This document shows positions 8,476 to 17,650 of a stretch of DNA of 64,000 nucleotides, piece after piece. Both the position numbers and the translations under genes were made by a program. How positions within the stretch are numbered: the stretch's first letter is position 1; each line of letters opens with the position of its first letter. Under the pieces are notes generated by a model that was not told the origin of the DNA, ran no database searches, and saw nothing but the letters and a program-made list of their open reading frames with translations. Source of the DNA: Mucilaginibacter sp. (GTDB taxonomy: Bacteria > Bacteroidota > Bacteroidia > Sphingobacteriales > Sphingobacteriaceae); contig JAUCSE010000099.1 in NCBI GenBank assembly GCA_030445275.1, forward strand, positions 1 to 64,000. The letters are read 5' to 3'.

Positions 8476-10233
8476 ATGAAAATATTTACACGTACTTTAT
8501 TGATGCTATTGTTTTGCTTTTGCCTGTTGCAAGCTAATGCGCAAACCAAAAGACTCACCTATTGTAATCCGCTAAACCTGGATTATGGTTATACTCCCTT
8601 TGAAAGCTTTGCCGGTTGGGGTAAACACCGTGCCACTGCCGACCCAACCATGACCTTGTTTAAAGGTAAATATTACCTGTTTAGTACCAACCAGTTTGGC
8701 TACTGGTGGAGCGATGATATGCTGAACTGGACTTTTGTATCCCGTAAATTTCTGCGGCCCTATAATCAGGTACAAGGCGACGAACTTTGTGCCCCCGCCA
8801 CATTAGTCTTGGGTGACACTCTGCTGGTGATCGGCTCTACATACAATAAAGACTTCACGCTGTGGATGAGCACCAACCCAACCCATGACGAGTGGAAAGC
8901 GGCCAAAGATTATTTTAAAGTAGGTGCCTGGGATCCGGGTATGTTTGCTGATGATGACGGCCGGGTTTATATATATCATGGCTCCAGTAATACGCTGCCC
9001 CTTTATGGTCAGGAAATAGATCGCAAAACTTTTGAACCGATCAGTCCAAAAAAAGAGCTGGTAAAGTTAGATCCTGAAATACATGGCTGGGAACGTTTTG
9101 GTGAGCATAATGACAATGTATTCCTGCTGCCATTCATTGAAGGCTCCTGGATGAACAAGCATAATGGCAAGTATTATCTGCAATTTGGTGCGCCCGGTAC
9201 CGAGCAAAGCGGTTATGGCGATGGTGTTTTTATAGGTGATAGACCGCTCGGTCCATTTACTTATCAAAAGCATAACCCATTCTCGTACAAACCGGGTGGC
9301 TTTGCAAAAGGGGCAGGGCATGGGGCAACCTGGCAGGATAAGTTTGGTAACTACTGGCACATCTCTACCATGGGTATCTCCGTAAAAAACAATTTTGAAC
9401 GTCGTATAGGTTTCTGGCCCGCTGGATTTGATAGTGATGGTGTGCTGTACTGTAATACTGCCTATGGCGATTATCCGCAATACCTGGCTACTGGCCCGGA
9501 AGATCACCTGAAAAGTAATTTTACCGGATGGATGATTCTGAACTATAATAAACCGGTGGAAGTTTCATCAACGCTGGGAGCCTATGGGGCTAACCAGGCG
9601 GTTGATGAGGATATTAAAACCTACTGGAGCGCCAAAACTGCCAACAAAGGCGAATGGTTCAAAACTGATCTGGGCGCTATCAGTACCGTGAACGCTGTAC
9701 AGATAAACTATGCTGATCAGGATGCTACTTTTATGGGTAAATCATTGGGCGTTTTTCACCAGTACATCGTTTATTCGTCGTTAGATGGAAAAACGTGGAA
9801 GCCATTGATTGATAAAAGCAACAATAAAACCGATGTTCCGCATGATTACGTGGAGCTAAAAGCCCCGATAAAAGCCCGTTACCTTAAAATGGTGAACCTG
9901 CATATGCCTACAGGAAAATTCGCGCTGTCGGGTTTCCGCGTGTTTGGCAGAGGAAATGGGACTAAGCCCGATACCGTTCAAAACCTGATTGTGCTGCGTG
10001 GCGACAGTGAACGGCGCAATGCCTGGCTAAAATGGAAACCGATGGATAATGCCACCGGCTACACCGTTTATATGGGCATAGCGCCCGATAAGCTGTACAA
10101 TAACATGATGGTGTATGGCAAAAATGAATATTACTTTAACGGGATGGATAAAAATTTGACCTATTATTTCCAGATAGAGGCATTCAATGAAAATGGTATT
10201 TCGGCAAGAACAAAGGTTATAAAGGTACAGTGA
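8476..10233 (+). CDS. Secreted GH43-like glycosidase with F5/8-type C and Fn3 domains
   Basis: 585 aa with a signal peptide ending QANA-QTK. The five-bladed propeller carries candidate catalytic residues: Asp56 in ATADPT (base), Asp153 in WDPGMF (pKa modulator) and Glu222 in IEGSW (acid). Residues about 355-490 look like a discoidin (F5/8 type C) carbohydrate-binding domain, and about 500-585 like a fibronectin type III domain. GH43 enzymes remove arabinose, xylose or galactose units. Together with the divergent GH42 it suggests side-chain trimming of a plant polysaccharide. Likely periplasmic or surface-exposed. Confidence 0.85.
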   Translation: MKIFTRTLLMLLFCFCLLQANAQTKRLTYCNPLNLDYGYTPFESFAGWGKHRATADPTMTLFKGKYYLFSTNQFGYWWSDDMLNWTFVSRKFLRPYNQVQGDELCAPATLVLGDTLLVIGSTYNKDFTLWMSTNPTHDEWKAAKDYFKVGAWDPGMFADDDGRVYIYHGSSNTLPLYGQEIDRKTFEPISPKKELVKLDPEIHGWERFGEHNDNVFLLPFIEGSWMNKHNGKYYLQFGAPGTEQSGYGDGVFIGDRPLGPFTYQKHNPFSYKPGGFAKGAGHGATWQDKFGNYWHISTMGISVKNNFERRIGFWPAGFDSDGVLYCNTAYGDYPQYLATGPEDHLKSNFTGWMILNYNKPVEVSSTLGAYGANQAVDEDIKTYWSAKTANKGEWFKTDLGAISTVNAVQINYADQDATFMGKSLGVFHQYIVYSSLDGKTWKPLIDKSNNKTDVPHDYVELKAPIKARYLKMVNLHMPTGKFALSGFRVFGRGNGTKPDTVQNLIVLRGDSERRNAWLKWKPMDNATGYTVYMGIAPDKLYNNMMVYGKNEYYFNGMDKNLTYYFQIEAFNENGISARTKVIKVQ

Positions 10234-10283
10234 GATTAACTTTTAGTTGTTTAGATTAGAGATCAGGACTTTAAGAAAAAAAA

Positions 10284-10380
10284 ATGTCATTTCGAACGAA
10301 GAGAGAAATCTTATACTACCCGCAATATTTACCTTGTATACCTTATAAGATTTCTCCTCGTTCCTCATTCGAAATGACAT
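10284..10380. repeat. Class A REP-like palindrome (ATTTC variant)
   Basis: Inverted arms at 10284-10315 and 10345-10380. Both arms contain mini-stem ATTTC/GAAAT between GTC and CTTAT, a different stem from the other subtypes but again fully paired. Confidence 0.8.
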
Positions 10381-10474
10381 TCAGGATTGTTTTTTTTCGT
10401 TAAACACGTTAACGTTTAGTTATTTTTTTGCGCCGGATGGCCTGATAGTTGCGGGCTTTTCGTAAAATGCACTT

Positions 10475-10978
10475 ATGCTAAGAACCATACCCGTATTCAT
10501 CATATCCTTGTTTTTTTATTGCACTGCCAACGCGCAGCAGGCAGATAGCACACTAAAAAAATCGCCGGTAAAAACTTTGAGCGATAAACAGTACAACGCA
10601 TTACTGAAAGGGGAGGACCTTTATAATATGGCATCACCTGCCGAACTGAACCATTTCCCGATGCCCGATAAGGTAATCAAGTTTAAAAAAGAACTTGGCC
10701 TTAGCCCCAGTCAGGTAACAAAAATTACCGCGATAGCTACTGAGTTGCATCGTAAAAGGGTTGAAATGGGTGCGCTTATTGTCACAAATGAACAAACCTT
10801 AGACAATCTTTTTCGTAAACAGCGACTGAATAATGGTGATGTGATATTTTATGCAACCCGTTCCGGATTATACTACGGGGAGCTCAGGAACGCCATTTTG
10901 CAGGCCTGTTTAAGTACAGGCGATTTAATGGCTCCGCAGCAAATTAAACAGCTGGAAACTTTGCAAAATCATAATTGA
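10475..10978 (+). CDS. Small periplasmic Spy/CpxP-like protein
   Basis: 167 aa. A signal peptide ends CTANA-QQA. The mature part is mostly helical and charged, with LGLSPSQVTKITAIATELHRKR, which resembles the LTXXQ helices of Spy/CpxP periplasmic stress proteins. A conventional match to that family is not certain. The gene stands alone between a repeat and accA with no shared operon. Best treated as a secreted helical protein, possibly a chaperone-like sensor. Confidence 0.6.
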   Translation: MLRTIPVFIISLFFYCTANAQQADSTLKKSPVKTLSDKQYNALLKGEDLYNMASPAELNHFPMPDKVIKFKKELGLSPSQVTKITAIATELHRKRVEMGALIVTNEQTLDNLFRKQRLNNGDVIFYATRSGLYYGELRNAILQACLSTGDLMAPQQIKQLETLQNHN

Positions 10979-11025
10979 TAATATACCGTTTGATTTATTT
11001 AATTTAGCAGCCCCAAATAAATAGT

Positions 11026-11982
11026 ATGAAGATTACTTTTGACTTTGAAAAGCCGTTGGCTGAGTTGATACAGCAGATTGAAAAAGTGAAGCAGGTTGAG
11101 GACAAAAACAAGCTGGATATGTCTGCAACAGTAGCCGAGCTGGAAGCAAAACTGGAGGCCGCCAAAAAAGAAATTTATGGCAACCTTACCGGCTGGCAAA
11201 AAGTTCAGATATCCCGCCATCCCGAAAGACCATATACCTTGCAATATATTGAGTTAATGTGCGATGATTTTATTGAATTGCACGGCGACAGAACTGTTGG
11301 TGATGATAAAGCGATCATCGGTGGTTTCGGAACTTTGAATGGTCAAACAGTAATGTTTATCGGTCATCAGAAAGGACGTAATACCAAAGAGCGCCAGTAC
11401 CGCAATTTTGGTATGGCTAATCCCGAAGGTTATCGCAAGGCGTTAAGGCTGATGAAAATGGCCGAAAAATTCAATAAACCTGTTGTAACCCTGATAGATA
11501 CTCCCGGGGCATTCCCCGGATTAGAAGCTGAGGAACGCGGACAAGGGGAAGCCATAGCCCGTAATTTGCTGGAAATGTCGGTACTTAAAGTTCCGATTAT
11601 CTGTGTGATTATTGGCGAAGGAGCGTCGGGTGGTGCATTGGGTATAGGTATTGGCGATAGGGTACTGATGCTGGATAATTCCTGGTATTCGGTAATATCA
11701 CCAGAAAACTGCTCCACCATCCTTTGGAAAACCTGGGAAAATAAAGAACGTGCAGCGGAAGTGCTAAAATTGACCTCAACAGAAATGTATAAGAACAAAC
11801 TGATTGACGGCGTTATTAAAGAGCCACTTGGTGGTGCCCATCAGGATCCGGTAGCTATGGCAACCATCCTGAAAAAACAACTGATAAAAGATTTGAAAGT
11901 ACTTACCGAACGCGACATCAATGAAGTGGTTACCGAGCGTATCGATAAGTTCTGTAATATGGGAGTTGTTATTGAGGAATAA
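11026..11982 (+). CDS. accA: Acetyl-CoA carboxylase carboxyltransferase, alpha subunit
   Basis: 318 aa, the normal family length. The N-terminal helical region (to about 70) is followed by the crotonase-fold core with GDRTVGDDKAIIGG, GHQKGR, DTPGAFPGLEAEERGQ and IGEGASGGALG, the latter two forming the oxyanion and CoA-binding loops. With AccD it transfers the carboxyl group from biotin on AccB to acetyl-CoA, making malonyl-CoA for fatty-acid synthesis. accD is not adjacent. A strong terminator follows at 12001-12026. Confidence 0.97.
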   Translation: MKITFDFEKPLAELIQQIEKVKQVEDKNKLDMSATVAELEAKLEAAKKEIYGNLTGWQKVQISRHPERPYTLQYIELMCDDFIELHGDRTVGDDKAIIGGFGTLNGQTVMFIGHQKGRNTKERQYRNFGMANPEGYRKALRLMKMAEKFNKPVVTLIDTPGAFPGLEAEERGQGEAIARNLLEMSVLKVPIICVIIGEGASGGALGIGIGDRVLMLDNSWYSVISPENCSTILWKTWENKERAAEVLKLTSTEMYKNKLIDGVIKEPLGGAHQDPVAMATILKKQLIKDLKVLTERDINEVVTERIDKFCNMGVVIEE

Positions 11983-12000
11983 TTTTACTTTGAATGATAT

Positions 12001-12026
12001 AAAAAAGCGGCATATGCCGCTTTTTT
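12001..12026 (+). terminator. Terminator after accA
   Basis: A 26-bp perfect palindrome, A6-GCGGCATATGCCGC-T6, 18 bp after the accA stop. Confidence 0.9.
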
Positions 12027-12047
12027 TGTTTGCGGCTTCTTTCCCCG

Positions 12048-12163
12048 CGCGTCATTGCGAGGTACGAAACAATCTCTATGCTCTACAGAGCAAATAGTAA
12101 AGTGATAAACTTTTATAATCGAGCTGCCTCAGTAGAGATTGCTTCGTATCTCGCAATGACGCG
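12048..12163. repeat. Class A REP-like palindrome (ATTGC variant)
   Basis: Arms 12048-12078 and 12133-12163 are inverted with few mismatches. The right arm has the mini-stem ATTGC/GCAAT; the left has one unpaired base (ATTGC/ACAAT). Part of the 310-bp accA-DUF2723 gap. Confidence 0.85.
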
Positions 12164-12181
12164 TGGTGAGTGGAATGAATA

Positions 12182-12213
12182 AAAAGGGGAGCTGTTAAAA
12201 CAGCTCCCCTTTT
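12182..12213. terminator. Bidirectional terminator
   Basis: A perfect 15-bp stem (AAAAGGGGAGCTGTT and its inverse) closes on a 2-nt AA gap. It lies between accA and the convergent DUF2723 gene and has A/T runs on both sides, so it can serve both strands. Confidence 0.85.
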
Positions 12214-12221
12214 ATGTTTTG

Positions 12222-12250
12222 TTGTCATCCTGAGGAACGAAGGATCTATT
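12222..12250. repeat. Solo class A arm
   Basis: A single arm with the ATCC/GGAT mini-stem around TGAGGAACGAA and no inverted partner nearby. Confidence 0.65.
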
Positions 12251-12292
12251 CGGTGATAAATGCTTTACTCCGTTCAGTACCACAAAGTAATT

Positions 12293-15200
12293 TTACTGTT
12301 TTGGTGGCGCTCCGAATTTTCCTTCAAAATCTTTTAGCTGTGCGCTGAATTTGGTATTCAAGGCGGTTTGCTTAAAGTTTTTGGTAAAATCAACCAGGCC
12401 ACTCAGTATCGACATGGAATATTGGATATCGCGGTTGTCAACGCTGGTTTCATTATTTTTCAGAAGGGCATAATTATAGTTGAGCGAATTGTTTACATAA
12501 TCATCAACCTGGTTTGATAGCTTATTGGCCAGTGTGAAATCGCCCAGGCGGTAGGCGCTTTCAATCATGTAGTACTTACGTACTGCAACCTCTGTTGATG
12601 ATATAATGCCGGGCATTACATCGTCATATTTTTTAAGTACGTTTTTAGCCAGATCAAGGTGTCCTTCCCTCATCAGGTTATCAGAAAGATTTGAATAAAG
12701 CCTGGTGATCAAAGGGTAAAACATGGTCATAGACTCATGATCAAGGTAACGGGCATTTTTCATATTGCCCCATTTAAATTTGGTCATCATGTTATGATAC
12801 ATCTCAGGCGTGTGGCTGGTTTCCAGCGCGTTTGTGGCAGTATCTGGTTTAAAAGGCAACAGGCGATAAGCAAAACCTTCATTGTATAAATACCTGTCAA
12901 GGCCTATCATATTATCATTAGGCACAGTTACCGAAAAATAGATGGGGCGTTTCCAATTATTGTGCGCCAGGATATCCATCATAGCTAAAACATCCTTGGT
13001 TACATAACGGGCGTTAATTGACCAGTCCATTTCAGGTGTTATCTTGCTTTTTTCAGCAGCAGATACGGTACCTGTTTGTACCACCTCGTCGGGATTAACC
13101 GTTAGTTTAAAGTTTTTGGTAGGCAGGTAATTGGCCAAATCACCGTTGTTATACTCCACCATGGTTGCTTTATCATCAGAGGTCATAAAGTCAAAAACCT
13201 CTTTTAATTCAACTGGTCCGGGAATTTTTTGATCATTAAAATAAATAACATCGCGAACGCCGGGTTTAAACTTATCATTCGGCATACTGATAGGTAATGG
13301 CTCCGATTGGTTCATTTTGTTTTTCATACCACGGATGTACCAGTCAGTCCCCAGCAAACTTAAGTTTACAATACGCACATCAGGGCGTACATTTTCAACC
13401 TCCTGAATGTACCAAAGTGGATAGGTGTCATTATCGCCATAGGTAAACAAAATAGCATTCGGCGCGCAGGAGTTCAGGTAATTGTAAGCCATATCATGCG
13501 GTGTAAGCTTGGTTGAACGATCATGATCGTCCCACTCCTGGTTGGCCATTAGCACCGGCGCTGCCAGGAGGCACACCACAGTAGCTATAATAGCGCTTGT
13601 TTTGGCATTTATCTTTTTGCTTAAAAAATCGGCAATGGCCAATACGCCCAAGCCTATCCATATAGCAAAGGCATAAAACGAACCTGCATAAGCATAATCA
13701 CGCTCGCGGGGCTGTAATGGATCCTGGTTTAAGTATAATACAATGGCAAGACCTGTAAAAAAGAACAGCACAAGTACAACGCCTGCATTTCTCTGATCGC
13801 GACGGAAATGGAAGAACAACCCTACCAAACCAATGATAAGCGGCAGATAAAATAACCGGTTATAGCTTTTGCTTTCGGTAACGGAGTAGGGCAGCGGTTT
13901 GCTAAAATTCCAGCCGCTTATCCAGTTACCATCAATACCACTGTTGTTGGTTTGGCCATCAAGGTCATTGGTACGGCCAACAAAGTTCCATAAAAAGTAA
14001 CGGGTGTACATCTGGTTAATTTGCCAGGTGCCAAAAAAGCCCAGGTTGGTGGCAAAGGTTGGTTGTTCAGTTGCGCCCAGTTTAGTCCATGCCCTGTAAA
14101 ATTCAGCGTGACCGGCCTTGTCGCTAAACATACGCGGGAAAGGGGTATTGCGGTCATAAATGGTGGTTAGTTTTTTGCCTGCGATTTCATATTTGGTTTC
14201 GCCACGGCGATAAATAGTTGATCCCTCAGTTTGGTCAATAGGTTTTGAATCAAAAAATTGGCCGTATAACAATGGCGTATCACCATACTGATCACGGTTA
14301 AGGTATCCGTTTAATGCGAAGGCGTTTTCAGGGTCGCTGTTATTTAAATTAGGATTTGCCTTGGCCCTCACCACAATCATTACAAACGAGCTGTATCCAA
14401 ACAGGATGAACAGCAGGCAAATTAAAAAGGTATTGAGCGCGAAACGTCTTTCGCGTATTTTAACTATATATTCAAGCAGACCTAATACTACCAGGCCAAC
14501 AACTACGCCAATAATACCGGCGCTAATGCCTAGCGCCAGTATAAAGCACACTGCCGATACTATGATTGCCGGCTTTGATAATTTAACGGTATAATATATT
14601 CCGGAAACTATGGTGGCTATCAATAAAACAAAAAACATAACTGCTCCGCTGCCAAAGCCCATACCCAGGGTGTTTACAAAAAGCAGATCAGAGAAAGCGG
14701 CTCCTTTTACGGTGTATTGTATAACTCCCCAAAGCACAAAAGCAACTGCTACAACACCTGCAAAAAATGCCCAGAAAGTGCCTTTAGTAGTGATGTTTTT
14801 TGCCCTGCGAAAGTAAATAACCAACGCTATAGCAGGTATTACAAGCAAGTTTAATAGGTGTATACCTATAGAAAGCCCCATTACGTAGGCAATAAATACA
14901 ATCCATTTATCAGCATGACGCTCATCGGCGTGGGCATCCCATTTTAATATAGCCCAAAATACAATGGCGGTACATAAGGATGATTGTGCGTAAACTTCAG
15001 ATTCAACTGCCGAAAACCAAAAAGTATCTGACCATGCATAAGCCAGAGCGCCTACCAAACCGGCACCTATAATAAGGATCAGGTTGGTTTGGTTAATATC
15101 TTCGGCCTTTTTAACTACTAATTTTTTGGCCAGGGCGGTAACTGTCCAAAACAGGAACATAATGGTTGCCCCGCTTGACAGTGCCGATGCAATATTGGCC

Positions 15201-15430
15201 CAGTAAGCCACTTTAGTATTATCGCCAAATGAAAATAAGGTAAAAATCTTGCCTATCATGGTAAATAGGGGCGCACCTGGCTGGTGGGCCACCTGCAAAC
15301 GGAAAATACAGGCAACAAACTCGCCGCAATCCCAAAAGCTGGATGACGGCTCTAAGGTTAAAATATATGTTAGCGAAGCGATGATAAAGGCTATCCAGCC
15401 GAATATATTATTAGTCTTATTGTAATTCAT
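12293..15430 (-). CDS. DUF2723 membrane protein (GT117-like O-glycosyltransferase)
   Basis: 1045 aa. The N-terminus has about ten or more membrane helices. An early conserved WDCGEFVACIFRLQVAHQPGAPLF carries the acidic residue expected in a lipid-sugar-dependent GT-C transferase. A long extracytoplasmic C-terminal part (from about 640) includes TYGDNDTYPLWYIQEV and a helical TPR-like end. The family is annotated DUF2723 / glycosyltransferase 117, and the eukaryotic relative TMEM260 is an O-mannosyltransferase. In Bacteroidota the role is probably protein O-glycosylation at the inner membrane, which is inference. It stands as a single gene between terminator and tRNA. Confidence 0.85.
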   Translation of the reverse strand: MNYNKTNNIFGWIAFIIASLTYILTLEPSSSFWDCGEFVACIFRLQVAHQPGAPLFTMIGKIFTLFSFGDNTKVAYWANIASALSSGATIMFLFWTVTALAKKLVVKKAEDINQTNLILIIGAGLVGALAYAWSDTFWFSAVESEVYAQSSLCTAIVFWAILKWDAHADERHADKWIVFIAYVMGLSIGIHLLNLLVIPAIALVIYFRRAKNITTKGTFWAFFAGVVAVAFVLWGVIQYTVKGAAFSDLLFVNTLGMGFGSGAVMFFVLLIATIVSGIYYTVKLSKPAIIVSAVCFILALGISAGIIGVVVGLVVLGLLEYIVKIRERRFALNTFLICLLFILFGYSSFVMIVVRAKANPNLNNSDPENAFALNGYLNRDQYGDTPLLYGQFFDSKPIDQTEGSTIYRRGETKYEIAGKKLTTIYDRNTPFPRMFSDKAGHAEFYRAWTKLGATEQPTFATNLGFFGTWQINQMYTRYFLWNFVGRTNDLDGQTNNSGIDGNWISGWNFSKPLPYSVTESKSYNRLFYLPLIIGLVGLFFHFRRDQRNAGVVLVLFFFTGLAIVLYLNQDPLQPRERDYAYAGSFYAFAIWIGLGVLAIADFLSKKINAKTSAIIATVVCLLAAPVLMANQEWDDHDRSTKLTPHDMAYNYLNSCAPNAILFTYGDNDTYPLWYIQEVENVRPDVRIVNLSLLGTDWYIRGMKNKMNQSEPLPISMPNDKFKPGVRDVIYFNDQKIPGPVELKEVFDFMTSDDKATMVEYNNGDLANYLPTKNFKLTVNPDEVVQTGTVSAAEKSKITPEMDWSINARYVTKDVLAMMDILAHNNWKRPIYFSVTVPNDNMIGLDRYLYNEGFAYRLLPFKPDTATNALETSHTPEMYHNMMTKFKWGNMKNARYLDHESMTMFYPLITRLYSNLSDNLMREGHLDLAKNVLKKYDDVMPGIISSTEVAVRKYYMIESAYRLGDFTLANKLSNQVDDYVNNSLNYNYALLKNNETSVDNRDIQYSMSILSGLVDFTKNFKQTALNTKFSAQLKDFEGKFGAPPKQ

Positions 15431-15577
15431 GTCTGAGTTTTACGATAGAAAAAAGGTTTAATGCAGCCCGAAATTAATAAAAGTATTATGATGTGGAAAC
15501 CAAAACCTGTGTATTAGCACTTTTTTACCGCTTTTTGGCCCATAAATGAAGTAAAAAATACTTTTTTCAAATTCTGT

Positions 15578-15607
15578 TTTGAGAGTTAAAAAATCGTCTT
15601 ATATTTG
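15578..15607 (+). promoter_or_regulatory. Promoter of tRNA-Gln
   Basis: TTTG at 15578-15581 (-33) and TATATTTG at 15600-15607 (-7, perfect TAnnTTTG) are separated by 18 bp, as in Bacteroidota sigma-ABfr promoters. The tRNA begins 38 bp later. Confidence 0.75.
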
Positions 15608-15645
15608 CATTCCTTTTCGGGGAGTAAAAACAAACCAAAGGAGAT

Positions 15646-15716
15646 TGCCTGATAGTATAATGGTAGTACGACGGTTTTTGGTACCGTTTGTCTAGGTTCG
15701 AATCCTGGTCGGGCAA
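15646..15716 (+). tRNA. tRNA-Gln (anticodon TTG)
   Basis: 71 nt. The acceptor stem TGCCTGA/TCGGGCA has one T-G pair. The anticodon stem ACGGT/ACCGT encloses loop TTTTGGT, giving anticodon TTG. The T arm is CTAGG-TTCGAAT-CCTGG. The discriminator is A and the 3' CCA is not encoded. Confidence 0.95.
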
Positions 15717-15720
15717 CAAA

Positions 15721-15872
15721 TTTCAATTTCGGATTTTGGATTTTCAATTTCGGATTTATTCCGGTTTAAAGATCAAAATCCGAAATTGTTTTTTATACAG
15801 GCTTTATGTGTAAAGGGTTTGAGGCTCAGGATGATTAAAAATCCGAAATCGAAAATCCCAAATCCGAAATCA
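15721..15872. repeat. Class B word repeat (AATTTCGGATTTT)
   Basis: The left part repeats TTTCGGATTTTGGATTTTC-like words. The right part carries the inverted words (AAATCCGAAATCGAAAATCC). An inner copy, CAAAATCCGAAATTG, is at 15774-15788. It fills the space from tRNA-Gln to 5 bp before the prs ATG. Confidence 0.8.
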
Positions 15873-15877
15873 AGAAG

Positions 15878-16822
15878 ATGCCCTTACAATTCAATCCGGT
15901 TAAGTTATTTGCAGGATCAGGTTCCAAGGAACTTGCGCAAAAAATTGCTGATGCTTATGGCCGCGAATTAGGTGATGTGGTGCTTTCGCGCTTTAGCGAT
16001 GGCGAATTTCAACCACATTTTAATGAATCTGTAAGGGGATGCGATGTGTTCCTGGTACAGAGCACACACCAGCCCACTGATAACCTGATGGAATTACTGA
16101 TGATGATTGATGCCGCCCGTCGTGCATCAGCACATTATGTAAATGCTGTTATTCCTTATTTTGGATTAGCGCGTCAGGACAGAAAGGATAAGCCACGTGT
16201 GGCCATAAGTGCAAAACTGGTAGCCAATTTATTGGTGGCAGCAGGCATTAACCGTATCATGACCATGGATCTGCACGCAGCGCAGATACAGGGTTTTTTT
16301 GATATCCCGGTTGATCACCTGGATGCTTCTATCATTTTTGTGCCTTATATAAAAAGCCTTGGTTTGGGTAATTTGACTATTGCCTCGCCAGATATGGGCG
16401 GCTCATACAGGGCACGCAGCTTCGCCAAGTTTTTTAATGCCGAAGTGGTAATTTGCGATAAACGCCGTAAACGTGCCAATGAAATTGAATCCATGACCCT
16501 TATTGGTGATGTAACCGATCAGGATATTGTATTGATAGATGATATTTGCGATACGGCCGGTACACTAGCTAAAGCGGCTGGTTTAATTATGGAGCGTGGT
16601 GCACGCAGCGTACGCGCGGTTTGTACACACCCGGTATTATCAGGAAAAGCATATGAAACTATTGAAAACTCTGCTTTGGCTGAGCTGATAGTTACAGATA
16701 CCATTCCGTTAAAACACCAGAGCTCTAAAATAAAGGTATTATCAACTGCCGAGCTGTTTGCAAAGGCTATCAGTAATGTGAATGAACATGGCTCTATAAG
16801 CCAGTTGTTCAGGGTAGATTAA
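15878..16822 (+). CDS. prs: Ribose-phosphate pyrophosphokinase
   Basis: 314 aa, full length for PRPP synthase. It shows FSDGEFQPHFNESVRGCDVFLVQST, the flexible-loop region ARQDRKDKPRVAISAKL, the metal-binding DLHAAQIQGFFDIPVDHL, and the PRPP-binding loop VLIDDICDTAGTL. It makes PRPP from ribose-5-phosphate and ATP for nucleotide, His and Trp synthesis. The start at 15878 is chosen because it lies just after the word repeat and matches the family N-terminus. prs followed by L25 is a common bacterial arrangement. Confidence 0.97.
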   Translation: MPLQFNPVKLFAGSGSKELAQKIADAYGRELGDVVLSRFSDGEFQPHFNESVRGCDVFLVQSTHQPTDNLMELLMMIDAARRASAHYVNAVIPYFGLARQDRKDKPRVAISAKLVANLLVAAGINRIMTMDLHAAQIQGFFDIPVDHLDASIIFVPYIKSLGLGNLTIASPDMGGSYRARSFAKFFNAEVVICDKRRKRANEIESMTLIGDVTDQDIVLIDDICDTAGTLAKAAGLIMERGARSVRAVCTHPVLSGKAYETIENSALAELIVTDTIPLKHQSSKIKVLSTAELFAKAISNVNEHGSISQLFRVD

Positions 16823-16825
16823 TAA

Positions 16826-16898
16826 AGTCAATAGTCTGTGGTCGATAGTCCATGGCCTTATAAAAGAGAATTAAAATATCCATACCATGTTGGTATGG
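16826..16898. repeat. Class B word repeat (AGTCGATAGTCCATGG) plus hairpin
   Basis: A half-element of the same word found before hemB and inside ispG lies at 16826-16856. It is followed by hairpin CCATACCA-TGT-TGGTATGG (16880-16898), 21 bp before rplY. Confidence 0.65.
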
Positions 16899-16919
16899 CT
16901 TTGAATAATAAATAAAATA

Positions 16920-17504
16920 ATGAAATCAATTGCTATTAGCGGTTCTCCAAGAGAGAACGTAGGGAAAAGAGACGCTAAAGAACTGCGTTATCAAGGCCTG
17001 GTGCCTGCAGTACTTTACGGTGGGCCAACACAAACCCACTTTTCAGTGTCCGCAGCTGATTTGAGAGCCGTAGTTTACACTCCGGTTGTTCATTTCATCG
17101 ATCTTAATGTTGCTGGTGTTAAATCACAAGCTATTATTAAAGATATTCAGTTTCACCCTTTAACTGAGCAAATTATCCACGTTGACTTTTTATTGCTTGA
17201 CGAGAAAAAGCCAATCACTATCGAGATCCCTGTTAAATTAACCGGAACTTCTCCAGGTGTTAAAGTGGGTGGTAAATTAGTTCAAAAATTAAGGAAACTG
17301 CGCATCAAAGCATTACCTAAAGATCATTTAGACGCTATTGAAGTAAGCATCGAAAGCCTTGAAGTTGGTAAATCAGTAAAAGTATCTGAGCTTAAGTTAG
17401 AGAAACTGACCATTACCAATGCTGTCGAAGATACAATTGTATCAGTAACTACTTCACGTGCATTACGTCAGGCTGAGCAGGAAGCTGCTTCAGGTAAAAA
17501 GTAA
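16920..17504 (+). CDS. rplY: 50S ribosomal protein L25 (Ctc/TL5 type)
   Basis: 194 aa. The N-terminal L25 domain binds 5S rRNA (GKRDAKELRYQGLVPAVLYGG and FHPLTEQIIHVDFLLL). A C-terminal TL5/Ctc beta domain (about 95-185) makes it longer than E. coli L25. It lies directly behind prs. Its natural terminator, an AGCGCC/GGCGCT stem with A and T runs, is now split by the insertion sequence at 17544-19281. Confidence 0.95.
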   Translation: MKSIAISGSPRENVGKRDAKELRYQGLVPAVLYGGPTQTHFSVSAADLRAVVYTPVVHFIDLNVAGVKSQAIIKDIQFHPLTEQIIHVDFLLLDEKKPITIEIPVKLTGTSPGVKVGGKLVQKLRKLRIKALPKDHLDAIEVSIESLEVGKSVKVSELKLEKLTITNAVEDTIVSVTTSRALRQAEQEAASGKK

Positions 17505-17580
17505 TTTAACCCTGATTTTAAAAAAAGCGCCAGGCTATTGCCCAGGGCACTGAAAAAGTCTTTTAGAAAAGGCTGTTATA

Positions 17581-17615
17581 AAAGGAGCAGGAGAATTAAA
17601 CTTTTCTGCTCCTTT
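17581..17615 (+). terminator. Hairpin inside the IS left end
   Basis: AAAGGAGCAG (17581-17590) and CTGCTCCTTT (17606-17615) with a further T-run. It lies between the inverted repeat and the transposase start and probably blocks incoming transcription. Confidence 0.7.
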
Positions 17616-17650
17616 TTTGTATTTTAAGGGTGTATTAGAACGCCTTTTAG

